A stretch of 6,274 bases of DNA from Methanobacteriota archaeon (GCA_018900975.1 JAHIFK010000210.1:1-6274); one strand, 5' to 3'. Shown: positions 1-5,472, counted from the first letter of the stretch. Translations and numbers: made by a program. Notes: a model not told the origin generated them from the sequence alone.

Positions 1-18
1 GTTTAGTTTAAACCGAGA

Positions 19-89
19 ACACGGATAACACGGATCAGACGGATTTACACGGATCCGCGCGCATCCGTGTCATCTGTGTCATCCGTGTC
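19..89. repeat. Inverted array of degenerate 9-bp units
   Basis: Four units of the form ACACGGATn start at 19, 28, 37 and 47 (the third is AGACGGAT). After an 8-base GC-rich spacer (55-62), three units of the opposite orientation, ATCCGTGTC, start at 63, 72 and 81 (the middle one is ATCTGTGTC). The innermost arms (47-54 and 63-70) are perfectly complementary over 8 bases, and 28-35 also matches 81-88, so the whole array can fold into a long imperfect hairpin. It is not a CRISPR: the units are adjacent, with no unique spacers. Similar short degenerate arrays occur between genes in various prokaryotes (from memory, not checked). It covers the 3' end of the small ORF at 277-35, whose stop codon lies inside it. 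Confidence 0.75.
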
Positions 90-277
90 CTATCGTACGG
101 TTTTTCTCTTAACCGATGACGAATGGTTCTTGATTTGACAATCACATCCGGGCTTATTAGAGTCTCCTGTATTTTACCAATCTGTCCTGACATTTCAGGA
201 TGGTCAGTCTCAATATGTTGCTGTCGCTCGATTGTTAATCGAATCTGCCGATCGTGAACATCTTTAAACCGTTTCAT
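35..277 (-). CDS. Small ORF, probable truncated remnant of an HPEM-motif small-protein family
   Basis: This 80-residue ORF starts with an ATG that overlaps the TGA of cbiC (ATGA, 274-277). A GGGAT lies 4 bases upstream, so translation could be coupled to cbiC. Residues about 9-50 carry a pattern I associate with a widespread family of roughly 100-residue proteins: IRLT-ER, then HI and HPEM, then ETL-PD-IV-SR. I recall that family as uncharacterised, possibly related to phage or toxin-type nucleases, but I cannot name it securely. After about residue 62 the protein (DRTRMTQMTRMRADP) is simply a translation of the 9-bp repeat array, so the usual C-terminal third is missing. I infer a decayed or truncated gene rather than a working protein. 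It has no evident role in cobalamin synthesis. Confidence 0.5.
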   Translation of the reverse strand: MKRFKDVHDRQIRLTIERQQHIETDHPEMSGQIGKIQETLISPDVIVKSRTIRHRLREKPYDRTRMTQMTRMRADPCKSV

Positions 278-885
278 TTATATCCCATTTCCACCAGCTC
301 ATTCACCACTGCAACCGCCACCGGCGTCCCTCCTCTTGTCCCCACGCATGTGATTGACGGCACTTCAAGCCCCCTTACAGCCTCTTTCGACTCAGCCGCA
401 TTCACAAAACCCACAGGTGTAGCCACAAGAAGCGCAGGTTTCAGCCCCCGTTCTATCATCTCGCATACGGTGAGCACGGCAGAAGGCGCGTTCCCTATCA
501 CGATTATAGCGCCTGAAAGCTCTTTCTCAAGCGCCGCAAATCCCGCCGATGTCCTTGTCATTCCAGTCTTATGCGCCATCTCTTCTCCCGCATCAAGCAC
601 GCACCTCACTTCGCATTTGTGCCCGCGCTTTGTGATGCCCACCTGCGCCATCCTGATGTCGGTGAATATGGTCGCGCCTCTCTTTATCGCTTCGATGCCT
701 GCCTTTATTGATCCGTCACTGAACCGCATAAGGTCGGCAAACGCCAGGTCGCCCGTGGCGATCACGCAGCGCTGCCGTATCCTGTCTTCGGGCGAGTCCC
801 CTTTCACGAAACTTCGCACTATTGCCCTGCTCTTTTCGCTGATCTCAATGGCTTCTTTTGTCCGTGCGCCGAATTTAGTATTCAT
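274..885 (-). CDS. cbiC: Cobalt-precorrin-8 methylmutase CbiC
   Basis: CbiC/CobH family enzyme, cytoplasmic, that moves the C11 methyl group to C12 to make cobyrinate, the last step in building the corrin ring. It has 203 residues, normal for the family. Recognisable segments are ATGDLAFADLMRF (43-55), DIRMAQVGI (76-84), IGNAPSAV (130-137), PVGFVNAAESKE (157-168) and GTRGGTPVAVAVVNEL near the C-terminus. The start overlaps the end of cbiH by 11 bases; a GGGGAT lies 12 bases upstream and a GAG closer in. Oddity: the family's catalytic histidine, normally in a segment like RVIHATGD, appears to be isoleucine here (Ile42, RCVIATGD). The rest of the fold is well kept and the gene sits in a cbi operon, so the assignment is firm even if the catalytic detail is not. 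Confidence 0.95.
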   Translation of the reverse strand: MNTKFGARTKEAIEISEKSRAIVRSFVKGDSPEDRIRQRCVIATGDLAFADLMRFSDGSIKAGIEAIKRGATIFTDIRMAQVGITKRGHKCEVRCVLDAGEEMAHKTGMTRTSAGFAALEKELSGAIIVIGNAPSAVLTVCEMIERGLKPALLVATPVGFVNAAESKEAVRGLEVPSITCVGTRGGTPVAVAVVNELVEMGYK

Positions 886-1636
886 ATTTTCTCTGGTATC
901 CCCTTGGGGTTATTATTCTGTTATTCCACAATTTTGACTCGCTGTTCCCCACAAGCACAAGCGTGCTCATATCGATAATGTCATTGTAATCCATTATTTT
1001 CCCAAGCGTTGTGACAATGACAGTCTCTCCTTCCCGGGTCGCACTTTTAACAATACCGACCGGAGTATCATCGTTCCTGTATTGCCTGATTATCCCGATC
1101 GCTTTTCCAAAATTCTCCTTCCTGTTCCTGCTCTTCGGATTATATATGGCGATCACAAAATCCGCCTCTGCAGCGCTTTTGAACCTTGTTGCTATCACGT
1201 CCATCGGGGTCAGCAGGTCGCTTAAGCTTATCACAGCAAAATCGTTCACTATCGGCGCCCCAAGAAGAGAAGCTGCCGCGCTTACAGCGGTCACACCAGG
1301 TATAACCTCGATCTCTATATCGCCTGCTTTTTGCGCAACTTCAAGCACAAGACCAGCCATCCCGTACACGTTGGCATCCCCGCCGCTGATGATCGAAACT
1401 ATGTGTTCACGCGAGAGTTCGACGGCTTTTTTCGCGCGCTCCACCTCGCCTCCCATGCCGCTCCTTATGAGCTTTATGTTTTTTATGACAGGCGCTATCT
1501 GGTCAAGATATGTGCCGTTGCCGATTATGTATTCAGAGCTCAGGAGCACGTTCTCAGCCTTTTTTGTAAGATGTTCCGTACCGCCCGGGCCTATGCCCAC
1601 GATGTACAGTTTACCTTGCGATCGCGATAGTGACAT
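875..1636 (-). CDS. cbiH: Cobalt-precorrin-3B C17-methyltransferase CbiH
   Basis: SAM-dependent tetrapyrrole methylase that methylates C17 and contracts the ring, giving cobalt-precorrin-4. The 253-residue protein shows the SAM-site loop GIGPGG (14-19), SGGDANVYGMAG (84-95), IPGVTAVSAAASLLGAP (112-128), the CbiH/CobJ signature ISLSDLLTPMDVI (136-148), IYNPKSRNR (164-172), TPVGIVKSATREGE (191-204) and STLVLVGNS (224-232). I chose the ATG at 1636 because AAGGAT (1645-1650) sits 8 bases upstream and the conserved YIVGIGPGG begins soon after. A longer reading from 1711 would add 25 residues with no family resemblance inside cbiG. It overlaps cbiG by 26 bases and cbiC by 11. There is no C-terminal iron-sulfur extension of the kind reported in some bacterial CbiH proteins. 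Confidence 0.95.
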   Translation of the reverse strand: MSLSRSQGKLYIVGIGPGGTEHLTKKAENVLLSSEYIIGNGTYLDQIAPVIKNIKLIRSGMGGEVERAKKAVELSREHIVSIISGGDANVYGMAGLVLEVAQKAGDIEIEVIPGVTAVSAAASLLGAPIVNDFAVISLSDLLTPMDVIATRFKSAAEADFVIAIYNPKSRNRKENFGKAIGIIRQYRNDDTPVGIVKSATREGETVIVTTLGKIMDYNDIIDMSTLVLVGNSESKLWNNRIITPRGYQRKYEY

Positions 1637-2477
1637 TTCCGTATATCCTTTTTTTAAGCAGCAGTTCCTTTTCTTCAGACAGGGCAAGAGCGGCAGGTTC
1701 ACACACGCCATTCAATCCAATGGCTTTAGCCTTTGAACTCGTCGGGGCTTTGATCGAGTTGATAATCTCGTGGGGAACGAACTTAACCTCTTTTCCAAAT
1801 GATGCGGCAGCCTCTATGATGCCTTTTTCATCATTTTTAAGCGCCGCTGATGCAAAGCATTTTACATCATCGATCCCGGCATCCACTTCCGAAAGCGCGC
1901 TGGATACAGCCTCAGTCACTTCTTTTGTGCTGACGCCGCGGTTCGTCCCGATACCAACGACCAGCCCATTTCTCTTTAGAATTGTTACATCATCGTCCAC
2001 AAGCAGTATTTTCGGACCCTTAACGCACAGGACTTCAATATCCTTCTCAAGAAGGGCAGTATTTACTTTTTTTGTGGAATCCCTGTTAACTATCCTGCTT
2101 CCAAGGGCTTTTGCAATGCTCTCAACAGATACCTTTCCCATGACCTCTGTGGCTGTCGTTATTACAGGAATTATCCCCATACCTTCAAGCCTTCGTGCAA
2201 GTTCGTTCCCGCCATGGTGCCCGCCAAGTATAGGAATCGCGAAGTTCAGCCCTGAATCCACGACCACGACCGCGGGGTCTTCCCATTTATCGCGAACAAG
2301 AGACGCAATATTCCTTACAGCTATACCTGCTGCCATTACAGCAATAACAGCATCAAATTTAAAAGCATGTTTGAACGCATCCCTGGTGTATGGGATAATC
2401 TCTCCACCTATGAATCCCTGTATCTTCCTTGCGCCATCGAGACCGCGCCCGAAGGCAATAATTGCAATTTCAGCCAT
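1611..2477 (-). CDS. cbiG: Cobalt-precorrin-5A hydrolase CbiG
   Basis: Opens the ring-A lactone of cobalt-precorrin-5A and releases the two-carbon unit as acetaldehyde, a step specific to the anaerobic pathway. The 288-residue protein is at the short end for the family. The N-terminal domain has VMAAGIAVRNIASLVRDKWEDPAV-type sequence (about 47-70) and the strongly conserved GGHHGGNELAR (85-95). A variable middle domain spans roughly 110-170. The C-terminal CbiG domain begins at VVGIGTNRGVS (173-183) and includes SAALKNDEKGI (210-220) and GVCEPAAL (257-264). I chose the ATG at 2477, not the in-frame one at 2516, because GAGGT (2487-2491) lies 9 bases upstream and MAEIAIIAFGRG is a natural N-terminus. 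The start overlaps the stop of the cbiL-cbiF gene by 8 bases (ATGGCTGA), which favours coupled translation. Confidence 0.94.
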   Translation of the reverse strand: MAEIAIIAFGRGLDGARKIQGFIGGEIIPYTRDAFKHAFKFDAVIAVMAAGIAVRNIASLVRDKWEDPAVVVVDSGLNFAIPILGGHHGGNELARRLEGMGIIPVITTATEVMGKVSVESIAKALGSRIVNRDSTKKVNTALLEKDIEVLCVKGPKILLVDDDVTILKRNGLVVGIGTNRGVSTKEVTEAVSSALSEVDAGIDDVKCFASAALKNDEKGIIEAAASFGKEVKFVPHEIINSIKAPTSSKAKAIGLNGVCEPAALALSEEKELLLKKRIYGNVTIAIAR

Positions 2478-3795
2478 ACAGGTGCGACCTCTTGAAGTTC
2501 CCAGGCGAAAGCACATTCCCGATAATTATCATTGCTGACTTATCAATCCCGAGCTCTTCGACCCTGTCAGCGATATCTCCCACTGTACCTCTGATTATCT
2601 TTTCGTCATCCCAGGATGCATGGTACACTACTGCCGCAGGCGTGTCCCTGGGATACGCCACATCATCCATTATCTCCCTCAGCTTATGTGTTCCAAGGTA
2701 AATTGCCATTGTCGCATTGTGACGCGAAAGTTCTTTTATCGAGTCCTTCTCAAGCGTCGCGCCGGCTGGTCTTGTAATGATCAGCGTCTCAGTGATGCCG
2801 TTCAATGTAAGCTGGGTCTGAAGCGCCGCCGCCGAAGCAAAAAGCGATGTGACCCCGGGAATGATCTCAATATCTATCCCGTATTTTTCAAGCCCGTCTA
2901 TCTGCTCGATTATAGCCCCATAAAGCGAAGGGTCGCCGCTGTGCAGCCTGACCACGGTCTTTCCTGCTTTCACGTTCTTTGCAAGCACACTTACTATTTC
3001 TTCAAGCTTCATGCCGTGGCTGTCCAGCTTTTCCCCGCGGACGCAATTCAGTACATCGGTGTTCACAAGCGAGCCCGTGTACATTACAAGGTCGGCTGAT
3101 TCAAGGAGTTCACGCCCTTTGACTGTTATATATTTAGGGTTTCCCGGACCTGCTCCAACAAAAAATACGGCTTTATTGCCCCCCTTATTCTCTCTCCTCT
3201 TTCCTGCAACAAGGATGCTGAAATAATCACCTTCGGAAGGGATTTCGCGGGTCACCTTTTCATTTTCCATGAAAAGGCGTTCTGCATAAATAAAATCATC
3301 AAAACCATCCTTAACAAGTTCATCTCTTGTCTTTTCAGGATGTCTTGTCTTAAGCAATATTTTTGTTTCAATGGGTGAGCCGTCGCTCACGATAAATGAA
3401 CTCTCGATGCTTGTATCCGTGCGCGCAGCCTGTGCGGTTATCGCGCTCACGCCTGGTATTGTTGTAACCTCAACATCAGGATATTTTTCTTTAAGCGTCC
3501 TTCGAAGGTGCGAGAAGGTGGAAAAGAAGTTGGGGTCGCCAAGAACTGCAAATGAAACCGTGCCTTTTTTCGCTTCATCGGCAACTATCCGCGCATTGCT
3601 TTCCCACAGTTTCCTTAATTCAGCTTTATCCTGTATCATGGGAAAATCAAGGACGTGCGCTTTCGCATAAGGCGCGACAAGGTCTGCTGCCAGTTTTCCT
3701 GGGACAAAAACCTTTGTGCTTTCCTTCAACGCTTTTACAGCAGCCAGCGTCAAAAGGTCAGAACTTCCGGGCCCAAGACCAACACCGATCAGCAT
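2470..3795 (-). CDS. cbiL-cbiF: Fused CbiL-CbiF: C20- and C11-methyltransferases in one chain
   Basis: One 441-residue protein holds two complete tetrapyrrole methylase domains. Residues 1-199 are CbiL, the cobalt-factor II C20-methyltransferase: IGVGLGPGSSDLLTLAAVKAL (3-23), VLGDPNFFSTFSHL (84-97), TIPGVSAITAQAA (112-124). Residues 209-441 are CbiF, the C11-methyltransferase giving cobalt-precorrin-5A: FFVGAGPGNPKYITVKG (211-227), VMYTGSLVN (237-245), RLHSGDPSLYGAI (283-295), IIPGVTSLFASAA (311-323) and the C-terminal IIIGNVL (423-429). A short charged linker (KRRENKGGNK, 199-208) joins them. No ATG, GTG or TTG is available in frame where a separate CbiF would start, so the fusion looks real. 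The two activities are not consecutive: CbiH acts between them. It starts behind a perfect AGGAGG and overlaps cbiT by 7 bases. Confidence 0.93.
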   Translation of the reverse strand: MLIGVGLGPGSSDLLTLAAVKALKESTKVFVPGKLAADLVAPYAKAHVLDFPMIQDKAELRKLWESNARIVADEAKKGTVSFAVLGDPNFFSTFSHLRRTLKEKYPDVEVTTIPGVSAITAQAARTDTSIESSFIVSDGSPIETKILLKTRHPEKTRDELVKDGFDDFIYAERLFMENEKVTREIPSEGDYFSILVAGKRRENKGGNKAVFFVGAGPGNPKYITVKGRELLESADLVMYTGSLVNTDVLNCVRGEKLDSHGMKLEEIVSVLAKNVKAGKTVVRLHSGDPSLYGAIIEQIDGLEKYGIDIEIIPGVTSLFASAAALQTQLTLNGITETLIITRPAGATLEKDSIKELSRHNATMAIYLGTHKLREIMDDVAYPRDTPAAVVYHASWDDEKIIRGTVGDIADRVEELGIDKSAMIIIGNVLSPGNFKRSHLYG

Positions 3796-4313
3796 TGTTT
3801 TCCTCCTACTATCAGGAATACAGGATTTTCAGGACGAAGCATTGTTCCGCCTGCAAGCTCATACCCTCTTGATATCTGGATGTGTATCAATTCGATGAAT
3901 CTTTCATTCTGTTTCATTATCTTGATGGCTGAAGCAGCGGTTTCGAGCCTCACTGCGCTTACAACGAACCTCCTGGTTTTCCTCATTATTAGATCAAGCA
4001 CTGTCTCTATGTTCTTGCTTCCTCCCACAAATGCGCAGTCTACGTCAAGCTCAGAAAGAAGCGCTGAAGCCTCGCCTTTTAGAGCCCTGATGTTCCTGAT
4101 CCCGTGTTCTTTGATATTTTCTTCCGTAGCGCTGATCGCTTCATCCCTGTTATCTATGGCGTACACCTGCCTTACAAGTCCTGCTGCGCTTATCGATACC
4201 GAACCGCTCCCGCAGCCTATATCCGCAAACACATCGCCTGGTTTGAGTTCGAGTTTTGATATAGCCACGGCGATTATCTCAGGCTGCGTTGGTGTTCCTT
4301 GTGGATATCTCAT
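3789..4313 (-). CDS. cbiT: Cobalt-precorrin C15-methyltransferase (decarboxylating) CbiT
   Basis: Class I Rossmann-fold SAM methyltransferase that methylates C15 and removes the carboxyl of the C12 acetate side chain in the late anaerobic pathway. The 174-residue protein shows GTPTQPEI (6-13), the SAM motif ADIGCGSGSVSI (30-41), VYAIDNRDEAI with its acidic ribose-binding position (50-60), FVGGS (95-99), and a C-terminal RGYELAGGTMLRPENPVFLI (149-168). It is a little shorter at the N-terminus than the CbiT proteins I know, but an in-frame TGA at 4323-4325 leaves the ATG at 4313 as the only normal start. Its ribosome-binding site is weak (GAGCTGG). It is the first gene of the operon and is not fused to CbiE as in many bacteria; CbiE is absent from the window. 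Confidence 0.92.
   Translation of the reverse strand: MRYPQGTPTQPEIIAVAISKLELKPGDVFADIGCGSGSVSISAAGLVRQVYAIDNRDEAISATEENIKEHGIRNIRALKGEASALLSELDVDCAFVGGSKNIETVLDLIMRKTRRFVVSAVRLETAASAIKIMKQNERFIELIHIQISRGYELAGGTMLRPENPVFLIVGGKQC
3802..3807 (-). promoter_or_regulatory. Strong ribosome-binding site of cbiL-cbiF
   Basis: The minus strand reads AGGAGG, then six bases, then ATG. It lies inside the last codons of cbiT and is the best Shine-Dalgarno match in the operon. It fixes the start of the fused gene at 3795 and suggests strong independent initiation despite the 7-base overlap with cbiT. Confidence 0.85.
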
Positions 4314-4354
4314 ATTACCAGCTCAATATTAGTTGTGCCTAATCAATCTGACTT

Positions 4355-4362
4355 GATATAAT
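4355..4362 (-). promoter_or_regulatory. Probable TATA box of the cbi operon
   Basis: The minus strand reads GCAAGC then ATTATATC, a fair archaeal TATA-like box preceded by a purine-rich stretch. Transcription would start about 26 bases on, near 4332, giving a 5' leader of roughly 18 bases before the cbiT ATG. No other AT-rich box is as well placed. An inverted repeat, ATCAA (4342-4346) with TTGAT (4353-4357), overlaps it and could be an operator. Confidence 0.5.
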
Positions 4363-4429
4363 GCTTGCTGTGGGTTTGAGCTTTGGAATGATGAAAATTA
4401 GATGATTTTTAGATTGAATTCTAGATATA

Positions 4430-4437
4430 CTTAAATA
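4430..4437 (+). promoter_or_regulatory. Probable TATA box of the small membrane-protein gene
   Basis: CTTAAATA in an AT-rich stretch resembles an archaeal TATA box. A start about 22-27 bases downstream would fall near 4455-4460, at or just before the duplicated ribosome-binding site. The transcript would then begin at the tiny upstream ORF, or skip its ATG. Confidence 0.45.
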
Positions 4438-4454
4438 GATAAATAACATTAATA

Positions 4455-4490
4455 ATGGGGAGGAGGAAACTCCTGGAGGAAACTGAATGA
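4455..4490 (+). promoter_or_regulatory. Leader with duplicated Shine-Dalgarno, GAAA-loop hairpin and 11-codon upstream ORF
   Basis: GGAGGAAACT occurs twice as a perfect direct repeat (4462-4471 and 4475-4484), so GGAGG is present in two copies 13 bases apart. Only the second (4475-4479) is spaced properly, 7 bases before the ATG at 4487. The first can pair with CTCCT (4470-4474) in a hairpin AGGAG-GAAA-CTCCT with a GNRA-type tetraloop. An ATG at 4455 opens an 11-codon reading frame (MGRRKLLEETE) whose TGA overlaps the gene's ATG as ATGA. The frame has no ribosome-binding site, so it could only be translated from a leaderless transcript. What is seen is the sequence; any control function is inference. 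Confidence 0.45.
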
Positions 4491-4834
4491 AGTTAAGCAA
4501 ACAGAGTCTGATTCTTGCAACAATAGTACCGCTCATATTTGGGGTAGTAATACTTCTGAATTTCAAGGATGCAATTGATATACTTGATCCACTTGGGGGT
4601 TCCACCCATCTGATATATGAACAGCTAATAGCCATAGGCATTTTCGCTTTCCTGGCTCTCTCCGTGTACTGGTGCGTAATGATGTACCTGATATACCTGC
4701 TGCAGGAGAACCTGATGACGCTGGATTCTAACCTTGACAAGGCGGCTGATATCGGAGCAAAGCACCTCTCAGAATCAAAGAGCCTGCTGAACCAGGTCAT
4801 AAGCATATTAAAAAGATACGAGTCAAACCAGTAA
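4487..4834 (+). CDS. Small membrane protein of unknown function, two predicted helices
   Basis: I do not recognise this 115-residue protein. Two hydrophobic segments are clear: about residues 7-25 (SLILATIVPLIFGVVILL) and about 47-71 (LIAIGIFAFLALSVYW onward). Between them is a short polar loop (26-46). The last 40 or so residues (72-115) are charged with regularly spaced leucines and isoleucines and look like an amphipathic or coiled-coil helix. The likely topology is a two-helix hairpin with a C-terminal cytoplasmic stalk, but orientation is not certain. The gene starts behind a good GGAGG (4475-4479) and has its own promoter and terminator signals, so it is probably transcribed alone. Codon use looks native. 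Its place between the cbi operon and leuD tells nothing firm about its role. Confidence 0.8.
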   Translation: MKLSKQSLILATIVPLIFGVVILLNFKDAIDILDPLGGSTHLIYEQLIAIGIFAFLALSVYWCVMMYLIYLLQENLMTLDSNLDKAADIGAKHLSESKSLLNQVISILKRYESNQ

Positions 4835-4863
4835 TAAGTTTAAAACTTATTACTCATTTTTTT
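4831..4863 (+). terminator. Hairpin plus T-run ending the small membrane-protein gene
   Basis: GTAATAAGTT (4831-4840) and AACTTATTAC (4844-4853) form a perfect 10-bp stem with a 3-base loop. A run of seven T follows at 4857-4863. The TAA stop codon lies within the 5' arm. The stem is AT-rich and not very stable, but archaeal termination depends mainly on the U-rich tract. The site lies in the 34-base gap between this gene and convergent leuD; the minus strand has no T-run just past the stem, so it seems to serve the plus strand. Confidence 0.65.
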
Positions 4864-4868
4864 ATATT

Positions 4869-5393
4869 TTAATCAACTAATTTCTTAGCGAATTCTATCA
4901 ATCCGCCGGCATCCACTATTCCCCGGACAAAGTCAGGCAAGGGCGTTGCTTCATAGGTCTGGTCCTTTTCGGTGTTAATGATTACCCCTGAGGTGAAGTT
5001 GACTTCAATGTGGTCCCCTTCCTCTATCTTATCAGTATCCTGGCATTCAAGCAGAGGAAGTCCGATGTTGATCGCGTTCCTGAAAAATATTCGGGCAAAT
5101 GACTTTGCGATTATGCATTTTACTTTTGCTCCCTTAAGAGCGAGAGGCGCGTGCTCTCGTGATGAGCCGCAACCGAAGTTGAAGCCTGCAACAATTATGT
5201 CCCCATCTTTTACACCGCGGGCAAATTCAGGGCGTACTCCCTCGAAAGCGTGTTTTGCGAGTTCATCTGGCGTGTTTATTGTCAGGTATTTTCCAGGTAT
5301 TATGGCATCAGTATCAATATCGTTCCCGAACTTCCAGACGTTTGAGGGGGATTTCAGGTCGGTTTCAAGGTTAACCGTAAGTTTCTGCTTCAT
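4869..5393 (-). CDS. leuD: 3-isopropylmalate dehydratase (isomerase) small subunit, LeuD family
   Basis: Small swivelling-domain subunit of an aconitase-family isomerase, which with an iron-sulfur large subunit interconverts 2- and 3-isopropylmalate in leucine synthesis; archaeal members also act on citramalate or homocitrate. The 174 residues carry DIDTDAIIPGKYL (25-37), the hallmark GFNFGCGSSREHAP (70-83) and FARIFFRNAINIGLPLLE (99-116). The substrate loop reads YLTI (36-39). From memory, methanogen homoaconitase small subunits, which serve coenzyme B synthesis, have YLRT there; the lack of arginine favours isopropylmalate, but the exact substrate is not settled. The large subunit is not in the window. 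There is no clear Shine-Dalgarno before the ATG, and an AT-rich box about 28 bases upstream suggests a leaderless or nearly leaderless transcript. Confidence 0.92.
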   Translation of the reverse strand: MKQKLTVNLETDLKSPSNVWKFGNDIDTDAIIPGKYLTINTPDELAKHAFEGVRPEFARGVKDGDIIVAGFNFGCGSSREHAPLALKGAKVKCIIAKSFARIFFRNAINIGLPLLECQDTDKIEEGDHIEVNFTSGVIINTEKDQTYEATPLPDFVRGIVDAGGLIEFAKKLVD

Positions 5394-5416
5394 GAGAGGC
5401 TGAATTGGCAGGATGG

Positions 5417-5426
5417 GTTATAATCT
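5417..5426 (-). promoter_or_regulatory. Possible TATA box of leuD
   Basis: The minus strand reads GATTATAACC, centred about 28 bases before the leuD ATG. Used as a TATA box it would place the transcript start at or next to the start codon, in keeping with the missing Shine-Dalgarno. A second AT-rich box, GTATAAAG (minus strand, about 5443-5450), would instead give a leader of some 25 bases. Confidence 0.35.
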
Positions 5427-5472
5427 TTATTCCGCATAAACTCTTTATACAGCTTTACTTCTAAGGGCTATC

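Noticed and set aside
19..89. CRISPR array
   Set aside because: Units are only about 9 bases, contiguous and inverted in the middle, with no spacers and no cas genes.
254..937. Long plus-strand ORF opposite cbiC
   Set aside because: It is the antisense shadow of cbiC; its protein is serine- and threonine-rich with no domain, while the minus strand gives a clear CbiC.
1637..1711. Longer N-terminus for CbiH starting at 1711
   Set aside because: The extra 25 residues (cysteine- and leucine-rich) do not fit the family and a ribosome-binding site supports the ATG at 1636.
1011..1736. Plus-strand ORF of 241 codons opposite cbiH
   Set aside because: Antisense shadow of cbiH with no recognisable motif or ribosome-binding site.
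2478..2516. Longer N-terminus for CbiG starting at 2516
   Set aside because: The extra 13 residues lie inside cbiL-cbiF and GAGGT supports the ATG at 2477.
1630..2538. Plus-strand ORF of 302 codons opposite cbiG
   Set aside because: Antisense shadow; composition (serine, proline, phenylalanine rich) is typical of a reversed coding strand.
3655..4332. Plus-strand ORF of 225 codons opposite cbiT
   Set aside because: Antisense shadow of cbiT and the start of cbiL-cbiF.
4314..4486. Cobalamin riboswitch before the cbi operon
   Set aside because: The predicted leader is only about 18 bases and no B12-box-like sequence is visible.
4339..4806. Minus-strand ORF opposite the small membrane-protein gene
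   Set aside because: The plus strand has a promoter-like box, a good ribosome-binding site, two clean membrane helices and a terminator; the minus frame has none of these.
4972..5403. Plus-strand ORF opposite leuD
   Set aside because: Shadow of a clear LeuD.
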